From: Nitrospira sp.
Lineage (GTDB): Bacteria > Nitrospirota > Nitrospiria > Nitrospirales > Nitrospiraceae
Direction: 5' to 3'
Length of the DNA stretch: 64,000 nucleotides
Assembly (NCBI GenBank): GCA_005116955.1
Contig: SWDI01000005.1
Span: 650,219-714,218 of the forward strand
The notes below the pieces were generated by a model. It was not told the DNA's origin and ran no database searches. It worked only from the letters and a program-made list of their open reading frames with translations. The translations under genes and the position numbers were made by a program. The stretch's first letter is position 1. Every line of letters begins with the position of its first letter. Positions 25,296 through 34,662 of the stretch are shown here, piece by piece.

Positions 25296-25485
25296 ATAGA
25301 GCTACAGTAGTGTCCCAACGTTTGTGTCATCAATGAACGAAACACGTTAAGGGGCTTGATGTTCACAGATTCACAACCTGGTGCCAACTTCAATCTAGTG
25401 CAGAAATGCGTACCTAGCCGAATCAAACACTTGCGAGATGAAAATTGGTATTTTCTTTAACGTTGGGACACTACTGATAGAGCTA
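25296..25485. mobile_element. 172-bp MITE-like element with target-site duplication
   Basis: The element spans 25305-25476. Its ends are perfect 18-bp inverted repeats (CAGTAGTGTCCCAACGTT at 25305-25322 and its complement at 25459-25476). Directly outside lie 9-bp direct repeats ATAGAGCTA at 25296-25304 and 25477-25485, which is the target-site duplication expected from transposition. The inside is too short for a transposase and is AT-richer than the surroundings. It is non-autonomous, so a transposase elsewhere must have moved it. No second copy was noticed in this window. Confidence 0.85.
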
Positions 25486-25727
25486 GGCTATCTACGAAGG
25501 TGCAGATGGTGTGGACAGAGTCACGATCTCATAGTGTTGGGAGTAGCCGTGGGAGAAACCGTCCAATGGGATCTACCCGCCGTCACCGGCTTCAAGTGGT
25601 AGGTCCACCTGACGCCGGTGATGGGGCACTGGGATAGAGGGCTAGCAGGGGGTCAGGAGGTTAGGAAGAATTACCCATCCATTCAGTCCTCGCGTTTCTT
25701 TCCGTAAGAAACCCTGGCCTATTCAGG

Positions 25728-26681
25728 CTACTCCTTCGGTGGAACGGCTGATGAATGGTGGCTGGTAATCAGCCATTGTTTCCCATCCCACTTGTACGTA
25801 AAGGTGTATCGGGCTTTGACACTGGCCCCGGTTTTCTCAAATTTGAAGGTGTAGAGTCCCGTGTCGATCGCCGTGTTGCAATCGATCTCGATTTCACGCG
25901 AGTCAATGCTTCCCACTGGGTGGTTCTCGAGAAAATGGTGGAAGTAGTCCTCCTTGTCAACGGCTGTAAATCGGGGTCTGCTCGATACGGTCGGTAGAAG
26001 AAGGGATGTTGGTGCGTAATGGGCGGCCACCTTATGAACATCTCCCGTTTGGAGATCCCCATTCCAGCGGTCAAATAAAGCGGCGATCTGCTCCTCACTG
26101 GCCTCTATGCATTCTTCCGCATGTTGCGCAACAGCTTGGTGAACATGCGCCGGAGGAGCATCTACCGTGGGCAGAGCGGACGAATGGTGGGTGGTGATCA
26201 ACCATTGTTTCCCGTCCCACTTGTAGGTAAACGTATACCGCGCTTTCACGGCGGCACCGGTCTTCTTGAAGGTGAAGGTATAGAGTCCGGTGTCGATCGC
26301 CGCATTGCAATCAATCTCGATTTCACGAGCGTCTTGAGAGTCGATGTGCCCGACCGGTTGGTTTTCTAGAAAATGGTGAAAATAGTCTTCCTTATCGTAG
26401 GCCGTGAGTCGTGGCTTGCTCGACACCGTCGGCAGCAACACGGACTTTGGCGCGTAGTTGGCGGAGACCTTGTGAACATCCCCGCTTTGGAGTGAGTCAT
26501 TCCAGCGGTCGAACAAAGCCGCAATATCCTCCTCGGTGGCCGCCACACACACTTCGGAATGTTTCGGAACCACGTGGTTAAATTTATGAAGTGAATCGGC
26601 TTTCGCCGTGTCAGCTGGTTTTCCCGCACAGCCCACTACGGTCACAGCAACAGCCGCCAGCAATAAAAAAATTGCCCTCAT
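25728..26681 (-). CDS. Lipoprotein with two tandem NTF2/SnoaL-like domains
   Basis: A 317-residue protein from ATG 26681 (GGGGAGGAGAGG upstream) with signal peptide and lipobox (VTVVGCAG). Two near-identical ~125-residue units follow. Each has EEDIAALFDRWND / EEQIAALFDRWNG, then HYAPTSLLLPTVSS-type, KEDYFHHFLEN, IEIDCN.AIDTGLYTF and YTFTYKWDGKQWLIT.HHSS. This is the SnoaL/calmodulin-kinase-association type of NTF2 fold, whose pocket binds small ligands. Ligand and role are unknown. The next gene repeats the plan, so four related units lie in 2 kb. Confidence 0.85.
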   Translation of the reverse strand: MRAIFLLLAAVAVTVVGCAGKPADTAKADSLHKFNHVVPKHSEVCVAATEEDIAALFDRWNDSLQSGDVHKVSANYAPKSVLLPTVSSKPRLTAYDKEDYFHHFLENQPVGHIDSQDAREIEIDCNAAIDTGLYTFTFKKTGAAVKARYTFTYKWDGKQWLITTHHSSALPTVDAPPAHVHQAVAQHAEECIEASEEQIAALFDRWNGDLQTGDVHKVAAHYAPTSLLLPTVSSRPRFTAVDKEDYFHHFLENHPVGSIDSREIEIDCNTAIDTGLYTFKFEKTGASVKARYTFTYKWDGKQWLITSHHSSAVPPKE

Positions 26682-26931
26682 GACCTCTCCTCCCCATTGT
26701 GGATTGATCACCCCTGGCACGTTATGGATATGTAAAAACAGGTTGCTACGTGAAACAGAGCTTAAACTAAGGGGCTCAGTATAGTTTCGAGGAAGTCAGA
26801 TTCGCAACTAGCCGTTCGTGGGAGGAGAGGATGTTTGGCAAGATAGAGACGTATTCCTAAGTTGATGGGTAGCAACCTGTCAGGCAGGGTGGCGTCCGGT
26901 GCTATCAACACGATTCTGGTATTCGTTGAAG

Positions 26932-27819
26932 TTACTGTGGGTAGATTGACGAGTGGTCACTGGTGATCAACCACTGCAGGCCATCCCATTTATAGACGAT
27001 GTTGTATCGGGCGTTGACGATGTTCCCGGTCCTCTGGAAGGTAAACGTGTAGAGGCCTTCATCGATCGCCATGTTGCAGTCGAGTTCGATCGTGCGAGAA
27101 TGAACGTGGACTACCGGACGGTCTTTGAGAAAATGGCGAAAATAGTCTTCTTTATCATCGAGCGTTAATCGAGGTTTGGTCGAGGAGAGGGGAAGCAAGA
27201 CGGACCTGGCTGCGTAATGGGTCATGACCCTGTGGGCGTTGCCACTTTGGAGCGATTCCTTCCAGCGGTCCAAGAGGGCCTCGATCTCTTTTTCACTGGC
27301 CGCCACGCACACTTCTGAATGGCGCGCAACGGCGTGGACAGGTTCATCAGGCGGCGCTTGCTCAGCCGGTAATTTTGAAGAGTGGTGGCTGGTGATGAGC
27401 CATTTCATCCCATCCCACTTGTAGGTGAAGCTGTACCGGGCTTTCACGGTGACCCCGGTCTTCTGGAAAGTGAAGGAGTAGAGGCCTTCGTCGATAGCCA
27501 GGTTGCAATCGAGTTCAATCGTACGAGAATCAATACGCCCTTCCGGTTGATTCTCGAGAAAGTGCTGAAAATAGTCTGCCTTCTCCTCGACGGTGAACCG
27601 AGGCTTGCTCGATGCGGTCGGAAGCAAAACGGATTTCGACGCGTAGTTCGCCACAACTTTGTAGGGGTCGCCTGTCTTCAGCGATTCATTCCAGCGGTCG
27701 AACAGGGCGGCAATGTCTTGCTCACTCTCCGCCACGCACACTTCCGTATGCTGCGGCACATCGGCAAAGCTCACGGTGGGGACTACGGCAAGTGCAAGCC
27801 ACAACAAAAGTACTCGCAT
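26932..27819 (-). CDS. Exported protein with two tandem NTF2/SnoaL-like domains
   Basis: A 295-residue paralogue of the previous gene. The start at ATG 27819 gives the signal peptide MRVLLLWLALAVVPTVSFA, without a lipobox, so this copy should be soluble and periplasmic. Both internal units keep DRWNESL / DRWKESL, LDCN.AIDEGLY.FTFQ and YKWDG..WLITS.HSS. The first unit is closer to the consensus; the second has drifted. It is about 250 nt upstream of its lipoprotein sister on the same strand. Confidence 0.85.
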   Translation of the reverse strand: MRVLLLWLALAVVPTVSFADVPQHTEVCVAESEQDIAALFDRWNESLKTGDPYKVVANYASKSVLLPTASSKPRFTVEEKADYFQHFLENQPEGRIDSRTIELDCNLAIDEGLYSFTFQKTGVTVKARYSFTYKWDGMKWLITSHHSSKLPAEQAPPDEPVHAVARHSEVCVAASEKEIEALLDRWKESLQSGNAHRVMTHYAARSVLLPLSSTKPRLTLDDKEDYFRHFLKDRPVVHVHSRTIELDCNMAIDEGLYTFTFQRTGNIVNARYNIVYKWDGLQWLITSDHSSIYPQ

Positions 27820-27976
27820 GTCCAAGCCTTTCCCTCGTATGGGGCGATTATTGTGGGCCTATGCGGGACAACATAATGATGCACGAACTGATGCCCAAAT
27901 TATACACCGGCATTCATTTATATTGGTAGGAACCGGTCAATATCGTACGGGCATGAATCGGTTGTCAGAGATGAAA

Positions 27977-28309
27977 CTATTTCTGCTTACCGAAATATTC
28001 CTGGCGGCCAACGGCGACATCAGCGACATACATGAAACCGGAATGCCGCTCGAAGAGGGGGCGAAGGCCGGCAAGAATGGGCTCGACCTTTTCTTCCGGG
28101 ACGACCGTGAGGATCATCTCGAGGCTCTCTTGCTCGCTGAACATGAAGTGTGCTTCCCGCACTCCATGGTGTCCTTTGCCTGAAATATTTCCGATAATCG
28201 TGTAGCCGGAGGCCTGGACTCGGTCCAACAGCTCGGTCACGAATGCGCGATGTTCACCCGCGACGATCACACGAACTTCTTTCATTGGATGCAAACTTGC
28301 CTTGCCCAT
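27977..28309 (-). CDS. PII-like protein in the Dab operon
   Basis: A 110-residue protein of the PII fold: VRVIVAGEHRAFVTELLD, GYTIIGNISGKGHHGVRE in the T-loop place, and ILTVVPEEKVEPILAGLRP. It is not GlnB/GlnK, because it lacks the uridylated Tyr loop. It belongs with the DUF190 or carbon-linked PII-like proteins that sit beside bicarbonate transporters. Start ATG 28309 has AAAGGAG upstream. It begins 33 nt after dabA ends, so it probably senses a nucleotide or bicarbonate and tunes the transporter (inference). Confidence 0.8.
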   Translation of the reverse strand: MGKASLHPMKEVRVIVAGEHRAFVTELLDRVQASGYTIIGNISGKGHHGVREAHFMFSEQESLEMILTVVPEEKVEPILAGLRPLFERHSGFMYVADVAVGRQEYFGKQK

Positions 28310-28342
28310 CAAGAATCTCCTTTCCGGCCCCGGTTCTTCTGA

Positions 28343-31300
28343 TCACGAAATCAGCGGTGTCATTTGTGATGCGTCTTGTATGATGCGGGTCCATTCTCCA
28401 TTGGGTCGATATCGATACCAGGTCCTGTCCTCTGGGTCGAGCACGACGAGATGGACCCACTCGTTGTGATAATAGTGCTGAAGCACTTCGTGTCGGGCAA
28501 TCAATTTCTCGATTCCCTTCCGTGGAGCCTCAACCACCGTCAATAAACGCATCGGTTCGTGGTACGGCATCTCGCCGTTCATGACAGTCTGTCTGGCTAA
28601 TCCAAGCCGGAGATCGCTCCAAGGGCCGGACATGATGCCGAACCGTCCCACCACGTTGTGGTAGATCTTGCTGGCGCTCCCATAGACTTCGTTATCGACG
28701 GCGGAGAAATAATGCTCCATGTTGATCCATTGCGCCACGACCTGGGGTGCGGTAAGCAGCACCTCAAGGAAACGATGGCTGGGATCCTCTCGATGGTCAT
28801 ACGAATGCATGAACACACGTCCCTTGAGATCTAGGCCCTTTGTCAACTCACGGCGAGCCACCAAGAAGGTGGTGTTGCTTGAGAGCCCCCACTCTGGACG
28901 GACCTGACTCCAATCGACACTCCGCTGGCGCACATGGGCCGAAGCCTGCGAGTCGGTGAGGCCCGGCAGGAGTTCAGGGAGTCGGCTGCACCGCTCTTGG
29001 CTGGCTAGTTCCGAGGCTTCTTTCAAATCTTCCTGTAGCCTCGCTAAGTCGGCACGATGGGTGGGCGGGACGTCTTCCAGGTCGAACAGCTCAACGGCAT
29101 CGGTGGTCGTATCCATCTGTCCAGCGAGAAAATGCGTGTCGGATGGAATCTCAATGCTGGTCTTCCTCAAGCGATCCCTTACGAGATGACTGTTTGCCAT
29201 CATGGCCAGGACACGCGCATTGGGCTTGCCTTCATTACCTCCACAGGCTCCACAATCGAGGGCCGACTCATAGGGATTATTCTCCGACGTACTGCCGTGG
29301 GCACAGAACAGCACGAGGCGAGCAAAGTTCTTGGTCAGCCCCATCATCCGCAGTGCAGTGTCGACGGTCAGCGTTTGCTCCTCCAGCGTAAACCCGGTTC
29401 TCGTCAGCCGTTCCTTGTATCGCGACGAAGCCCGAGGATTCAGATCGTACTCTCGCTGCAGGGCCGTGACGAACGCGTCGAGTGCCTCTGCCTTCAACCC
29501 TACGCTCTCGGCCTCCTTGAGGAACAGCGCTTCCTGTGGATTGGTTTCTTGAAGGACCCGCTGTCGGAGCGCTTCAATGAGTGAGGGCGTCATCCTGGCA
29601 CTGCGCAATCCAAGTCTTTCCAGGAGCGCCCTTCGAAGCAGCTCCTGTTGTTCGACTTTGAGCATCTCTCCGGTCTCGCTGGGTGACAGCTTGTCGACTG
29701 TGAGCGTCGTTGGGAGCGATGGAACGAACTGTTGCCGAAGCCAATTCGCAATCCGCTGGTAGAGAGACGGAAGGAGCGTCTTTCCAAAGATCGGAAGGCT
29801 GTAAAACCAGCCGATCGATTCGACCATCACGTACGGCGTGATGACGTTTTCTTTCAGGTCGTGCAGCAGGGTGTGCCCGGCATGGACCCACTTGGCCCAA
29901 GCCTGGTGCTTTGAAACCTGGTGATCGAGGTAGCTGCGAGGTATTTCACGGACTTCATTTTTTGCGCGCATGATGACTGGGAACTGTTCGGTGTCATGTT
30001 CCGCTCCCCACGCGCGGTAGCGGATGAAGGCGGCGAAGAAACCGGCAAAGCCGAACGTCTCATGTGGTCCGACTGCTTCGAGATGACGACGAAACGGCTC
30101 CGATCGCACATCAATGCAGTAGACCGACTGAGAGTAGGGGCGAATCGGAGAGCCTGCCTCGATATTTCCTATCGGACGTCGGGAAGCCTCGATGAGTTGT
30201 CCAATCAGAGGCTCGTGATAGCCAGCCTCAAAGGCCTTCAGCCAGATCGGTCCATGGTTCGATTCCGGGAAGGCTTCTATCCATTCAATGGCTTGTTTGA
30301 GATTATGGGCCTGGCTCTCGGCCAGCCGCACGCCCTCGATACCCAGCGATCGCCCCAGCGTGAGGAGTCGGCGTGCGGCACCACGCTGACTTGCAACCTG
30401 TTGCCTGGGAACGACGTCGGTACGGTAGCGAGTGAGCACCGTGCTCCACCCTTGGCCTTTCCGATGGGCCAACCGATCAACTTCTTCGGCATACAGTGCA
30501 GGCAAGTGGCCGGCGATCCGCTGTCGCCGCAGATAGTATTCTTCTGAATAGTCGCGCATGTACGCGGTGATGTCCTCGAATCGTCCCTGAATGTCCAGGT
30601 AGTCCCGACAGGCTGCCTGCACGAGTTCTCGTGCATACCACAAGCGGATCGCCAGGAACTTCACAAGACCCACGGGGTGGGTTTGCTGCCACGGATAGTC
30701 CCGCTCCTCACCGCGCCATTTAATAAAGCCGGCCCAGCCGGGCAAGGCGGTCAACTGCAGCGACAAATAATCTTGCCGCAGTTCCATCGGAATGCCCAAC
30801 ATCTCGAGGCTCTCCAGGAGCACGTCTTCTGGATAATCGGGTAGTGCGGCGATCTTGCGCCGGCTGTCGGCAATACCGAGGAGCGACCATTCTTGACTCG
30901 CCAGGCGCTTCCACGACTGGTAGAGCCCCCCCTCACGATCCGGCATGGGCCAAGCGGCATGGCCCTCGTCGAGAAAGGCTGAGCACCACTTGATCATTTG
31001 CTCATTGATGCTCTGCACGATCGTGGTGCCGAGGGTGTCGTCACACCAGTGAGACAATGTCAGCCACCGACAGAGCGAGGACTGGTTGTCAGTCACGACC
31101 TTTTGGATTCGATCGTCCAGAGAAGGCGTCTCAAGAATGCGTTCCAATTGGCGCGCAATGCGCTCAATGAGATCTCTATCGGGATCTTCCAGCTGGTCAT
31201 CAAGCGGCTCACGCGTCGGTGAGCAGAGTCCTTCCGTCAGACAGGTGCGCAACACCTCACCATGCGTGATCGTTCGCGAGCCAAGGGTGATCTGTCGATT

Positions 31301-31588
31301 CTGCGTCAACGGCTGCAGGGCGGTCTCCACATGCTCGAGGCGGATTCGACCGGAGGTCACGTAGGCCCGATACACGTCGCTTGGGAGATAGCCCTCGCCG
31401 TTCAGAAACCGCTTGCCGCGTCCGACAGTTTCCTCAAAGGGAAGGTATTCCAGGCTGTGGAGTGGGTTGTGGTGAACAAAGGTCCGCATCGGCCAGTACT
31501 GTGCAATCACCTCGCCAGCGAGTCGAACCACGCCGCGCAATTCCATTCGTCTCGATTCGAGGTCCATCACGTCGTTCATCGTTGCCAT
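28343..31588 (-). CDS. dabA: DabA (DUF2309), inorganic carbon transporter subunit
   Basis: A 1081-residue protein starting MATMNDVMDL (ATG 31588). It carries the beta-carbonic-anhydrase-like zinc site of DabA: C491-I-D493 in VYCIDVRSE, with H764 in CAHGST and C779 in LDCGACGG. The 15-residue H-to-C spacing is that of characterised DabA. The protein is thought to trap CO2 as bicarbonate in one direction, powered by the ion flow through its membrane partner. It is larger than typical DabA (~800-870 aa), with extra sequence mainly between the two metal-site halves. It overlaps the upstream gene by 13 nt. Confidence 0.93.
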   Translation of the reverse strand: MATMNDVMDLESRRMELRGVVRLAGEVIAQYWPMRTFVHHNPLHSLEYLPFEETVGRGKRFLNGEGYLPSDVYRAYVTSGRIRLEHVETALQPLTQNRQITLGSRTITHGEVLRTCLTEGLCSPTREPLDDQLEDPDRDLIERIARQLERILETPSLDDRIQKVVTDNQSSLCRWLTLSHWCDDTLGTTIVQSINEQMIKWCSAFLDEGHAAWPMPDREGGLYQSWKRLASQEWSLLGIADSRRKIAALPDYPEDVLLESLEMLGIPMELRQDYLSLQLTALPGWAGFIKWRGEERDYPWQQTHPVGLVKFLAIRLWYARELVQAACRDYLDIQGRFEDITAYMRDYSEEYYLRRQRIAGHLPALYAEEVDRLAHRKGQGWSTVLTRYRTDVVPRQQVASQRGAARRLLTLGRSLGIEGVRLAESQAHNLKQAIEWIEAFPESNHGPIWLKAFEAGYHEPLIGQLIEASRRPIGNIEAGSPIRPYSQSVYCIDVRSEPFRRHLEAVGPHETFGFAGFFAAFIRYRAWGAEHDTEQFPVIMRAKNEVREIPRSYLDHQVSKHQAWAKWVHAGHTLLHDLKENVITPYVMVESIGWFYSLPIFGKTLLPSLYQRIANWLRQQFVPSLPTTLTVDKLSPSETGEMLKVEQQELLRRALLERLGLRSARMTPSLIEALRQRVLQETNPQEALFLKEAESVGLKAEALDAFVTALQREYDLNPRASSRYKERLTRTGFTLEEQTLTVDTALRMMGLTKNFARLVLFCAHGSTSENNPYESALDCGACGGNEGKPNARVLAMMANSHLVRDRLRKTSIEIPSDTHFLAGQMDTTTDAVELFDLEDVPPTHRADLARLQEDLKEASELASQERCSRLPELLPGLTDSQASAHVRQRSVDWSQVRPEWGLSSNTTFLVARRELTKGLDLKGRVFMHSYDHREDPSHRFLEVLLTAPQVVAQWINMEHYFSAVDNEVYGSASKIYHNVVGRFGIMSGPWSDLRLGLARQTVMNGEMPYHEPMRLLTVVEAPRKGIEKLIARHEVLQHYYHNEWVHLVVLDPEDRTWYRYRPNGEWTRIIQDASQMTPLIS

Positions 31589-32880
31589 ATGGTACCTTGA
31601 GAAACTGCGTCGACCGGCTGTGTTGCCATGGTGGACGCAAACCAGTTGTTCGGGGCCAATCCGAGCAGAGCCAATACCAGAATCGTGGTGACGAGTGCTC
31701 CCCATTCACTGGGTACGACGTCGTGATGCCGTATGTCACTCCGCCTCACGCCGAATAACAGCCGTTGGACGGCGCTCATGATGTACCAGGAGGCGGCCAG
31801 CCAGGCCGAAAGGATGATAAGGAGACCGAGCAGTGAGGGGATCGGCGAATGGAGCAACAACCCCATCAAGCCTGCGAACACCCCGAAGGGCGGAAGGCCC
31901 ATGGCCGCCAGCGCGAGGAGCGAAAGCAGGACCCCATAGCTCGGCATGGACGAAGCCAAGCCGCTGATCGACAGCGGATCCACATCGTCCCCGTATCGTG
32001 TCCGGATGACCTGCCAGGCGATGAGCAATCCGCACGTGGCAAGGCTGATCGCTGCGACGAGTACGGCCGCACGAGAGGTTGCCATGTGCGACATGGCGGC
32101 AAACCACCAGAGCACCGAGAAGAAGGAGAGACTGCCGTAGGATACCATCAGGCGAACCCGTGTCTGCGCCAGCGCCTTGACGGCCCCATAGAGGGCGCCG
32201 GCTAAGGCAAAGAGGCTGACGAGACCGGTGATGGTAATGGGTATGGCGGGAAGCATCGCGACCATGACGTGCAGGCCGACGGAAGGGAGAAGGACCGCAG
32301 CAAAAGACGGGAGGTTACCCGGCAGGCGCGTGAGCGCCGTCAGATACCCGGTATGGAACGGGAGGAGCGGGATGAGGACCACACAGGTCAGGAACGCGGC
32401 TGAGGACGACATCGGAGGATCGGTGAACGTGGCCATGATCACACCCAAGCCGGCGAGACCGAAGAGGCCGATGCCCCACCAGGAAATGGGCCACAGGGTC
32501 GTGTGGTGTTTGATCAACAGGCCGGTGATGGTGGCCAGCAGTGCCAGCAAGAAAAAGTGGCCAATCACACTAGGATGGGAGATGACCCCAATCCCAAACC
32601 CGAGACAGAGAAGAGTCATCAGCCAGGAAAGACGGTGGTCCTGATGAGTCGGTTGTCCCAAGAGCGAGATGATCGAGGCGATCGGGAGCAGATACAGCAG
32701 CAAGGGACCTTCCGGCGCGGTCACACCCGCTGCGGCGATCGGGGCCAGACTGAGAACGGACCAGAGCAGGCAGGATGTCTTGAGTTGGTGTGGGTCCTGC
32801 CAGCAGAATATTCGACCGGTCAGCGCACCGATCAGCGGCACAGTAGTCGAGAGCCAGGGGAAAAGGTCGTGACCCGTCAT
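31576..32880 (-). CDS. Second complex-I-like (NuoM/N-type) membrane subunit
   Basis: A 434-residue polytopic protein from ATG 32880, with about 12-14 hydrophobic segments and the antiporter-like phrases ALAQTRVRLMVSYGSLSFF and LSLLALAAMGLPPFGVFAGL of NuoM/NuoN-type subunits. Its ATG overlaps the stop of the NuoL-like gene (ATGA), and its end overlaps dabA. The usual Dab complex has one such subunit; here there are two different ones. It would add a second ion channel to the complex (inference). Confidence 0.85.
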   Translation of the reverse strand: MTGHDLFPWLSTTVPLIGALTGRIFCWQDPHQLKTSCLLWSVLSLAPIAAAGVTAPEGPLLLYLLPIASIISLLGQPTHQDHRLSWLMTLLCLGFGIGVISHPSVIGHFFLLALLATITGLLIKHHTTLWPISWWGIGLFGLAGLGVIMATFTDPPMSSSAAFLTCVVLIPLLPFHTGYLTALTRLPGNLPSFAAVLLPSVGLHVMVAMLPAIPITITGLVSLFALAGALYGAVKALAQTRVRLMVSYGSLSFFSVLWWFAAMSHMATSRAAVLVAAISLATCGLLIAWQVIRTRYGDDVDPLSISGLASSMPSYGVLLSLLALAAMGLPPFGVFAGLMGLLLHSPIPSLLGLLIILSAWLAASWYIMSAVQRLLFGVRRSDIRHHDVVPSEWGALVTTILVLALLGLAPNNWFASTMATQPVDAVSQGTIWQR

Positions 32881-34592
32881 CGCGACCACCCCTGCTCCTG
32901 CTTATCGATCCAATGCACCACTCGCATGATGGCGCGTCCGGCGCGAGCATACAATTCGTCGGCATAGAGTCGGTTCATGAGGGCCACGTAGAATCGATTG
33001 CGGACACGATCGATCCAGGAGGGCATCCACACGCGCCGCCCATGGGCTTGCAGGTAGAGATAACACCAGCCGAGCACTGTTAGCCCGGTGGAACCGACGA
33101 TGATGAGGTCGAACAACCAGTCGGGAAGGTCCGCCGCTTTAAAATAAGACGCCACTTCCTCGGGGTTCGGATAGAGGAACGCCGTGAACGACTCGACGGC
33201 AAACAGATAGATGAAGATGACGAACAGCAAGGTCACCAACATGGTCGACGAGACTTTCCAGGATGCGACCGCCCGCAGCCGCGTGAGTGTCAGAATCGCT
33301 TGCGACGACGTGATCCAGATGAAGAAGAGGATGATGACGGTCCCCTGTGACTCCAAGAGCGGAATATGCAGGACACCATGCGTCACCAATAAGATCAGCA
33401 GCGGGATGACCAGCGTCGTCGCGAATCCGGTCGACCAGGTGAGTCTGGAAAGTTGTCCCTCCTCATGGTGCGCCTGGTCGTGTTTCGTGTGGGGAAAGTG
33501 CGGCTCCAAACGGGCTTTCTGAATAACGTTTCCGCAATTGAGGAACACGGTGGCCTTGAAGAGGCCGTGTGCGATGAGGTGGAACACCGCGAGCGAAAAA
33601 GCGCCCAAACCGCACTCCATGATCATGTAGCCCATCTGGCCGATTGTTGAAAGCCCGAGCGTCTTTTTGATGTCGTTCTGCACCAGCATCATGGAGGCGC
33701 CGATAACCGCCGTCGCGGTGCCGATCACAAAGGCCACATGCAGGGTGGTGGAACTCATGCCGAAGAGCGGGGCCAATCGATTGATCAAGAACCCGCCCGC
33801 ATTGATGATGCCGGCATGCAGGAGGCCATGCACGGGGGTCGGGGCGAACAGCGAACTCGGTAACCACAAGTGGAGCGGGAACTGGGCGGACTTGCCCATG
33901 GCCCCTACGAACATCAGCAACGTAATGGCCGTGGCGGCATCGATGTCCATGCCGGGCCAGAGCGCGACCGTTGTGCGCGAGGCGGTCGCTCGTGCAAACA
34001 GGTCCGGCAGCTCGAGTGTGCCGTACACTTGGTAGGCGAGGATGATCCCCATCAGCAAGGCCATGTCGGCAAGGCGCAGGACGGTAAACGTCTTATACGC
34101 GCCCTCAAGGGTCTGGGCGTGGCTATGATTGTGCGCCAGGAGGTAAAGCAGGTAGCTCAGTAACTGCCAAAATAAAAACAGCATCATGAGATTCGAGCTC
34201 GACACCATGCAGATCAGCACAAAATCCGTGAGGCAGATGAGCGCCAGGTACCGGCGGTAGTGGAGATCCTGATACATGTAGTTCGTGGAATAGGCATAGA
34301 TGATCGTACAAACAGCGGCAATCAGCGTCATCATGACCCCGCTGAGCCGGTCGATGTAGAAGCCGATCGGGATGGTCAAGGAAGCGGCCGTCGCCGGGTC
34401 ATAGAACCGGATGGTTATCGGCCCGGAGGTCGTAACGAAGTAAAGCGTGGCGGCCGACCCGATACAGGCCGCCCCTATCAGCCACGTGGCGATCTTCGCG
34501 TGTGCATAACGCGTTGCGTCCTCGGCACAGAGCACGACCAGTGCTGCTACCAGCGGAAGAAACGGGACAAGTAGGAACACCCAAGTCAACAC
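32877..34592 (-). CDS. dabB: DabB, NuoL-like membrane subunit
   Basis: A 571-residue membrane protein of the complex-I NuoL/Mrp-antiporter family. It has the early YSTNYMYQDLHYRRYLAL, LMMLFLFWQLLSYLLYLL (conserved Trp/Glu-region helix), PTPVHGLLHAGIINAGG and DIKKTLGLSTIGQMGYM. It supplies the cation-driven membrane half that couples to DabA. GTG 34592 is the start, with AAGGGG 9 nt upstream. A terminator-like hairpin ends just before this ribosome binding site. It is the first gene of the four-gene dab operon. Confidence 0.92.
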   Translation of the reverse strand: MLTWVFLLVPFLPLVAALVVLCAEDATRYAHAKIATWLIGAACIGSAATLYFVTTSGPITIRFYDPATAASLTIPIGFYIDRLSGVMMTLIAAVCTIIYAYSTNYMYQDLHYRRYLALICLTDFVLICMVSSSNLMMLFLFWQLLSYLLYLLAHNHSHAQTLEGAYKTFTVLRLADMALLMGIILAYQVYGTLELPDLFARATASRTTVALWPGMDIDAATAITLLMFVGAMGKSAQFPLHLWLPSSLFAPTPVHGLLHAGIINAGGFLINRLAPLFGMSSTTLHVAFVIGTATAVIGASMMLVQNDIKKTLGLSTIGQMGYMIMECGLGAFSLAVFHLIAHGLFKATVFLNCGNVIQKARLEPHFPHTKHDQAHHEEGQLSRLTWSTGFATTLVIPLLILLVTHGVLHIPLLESQGTVIILFFIWITSSQAILTLTRLRAVASWKVSSTMLVTLLFVIFIYLFAVESFTAFLYPNPEEVASYFKAADLPDWLFDLIIVGSTGLTVLGWCYLYLQAHGRRVWMPSWIDRVRNRFYVALMNRLYADELYARAGRAIMRVVHWIDKQEQGWSR

Positions 34593-34610
34593 ACGATCGC
34601 CCCTTACAAT

Positions 34611-34662
34611 AAAAAAGCCAACCGCAATAGGACGACATGATGTCGTACCAGACGGTTGGCTT
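34611..34662 (-). promoter_or_regulatory. Terminator-like hairpin in the dabB leader (candidate attenuator)
   Basis: On the minus strand, AAGCCAACCG and CGGTTGGCTT form a 10-bp outer stem (plus-strand 34615-34624 with 34653-34662). An inner stem ACGACAT/ATGTCGT lies at 34632-34646, and a run of six T follows (34611-34616). This is a complete intrinsic-terminator shape pointing toward dabB. It ends about 18 nt before the start codon, too close for a promoter between, so dabB transcripts must read through it. Confidence 0.7.

Noticed and set aside
25166..25426. N-terminal extension of the 74-aa gene
   Set aside because: Most of it is translated from the inserted MITE-like element.
25486..25727. 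Plus-strand frame ending GVAVGETVQWDLPAVTGFKW next to the MITE
   Set aside because: It reads like a protein tail and runs through the right target duplication, but it has no start and no family, so it is not called.
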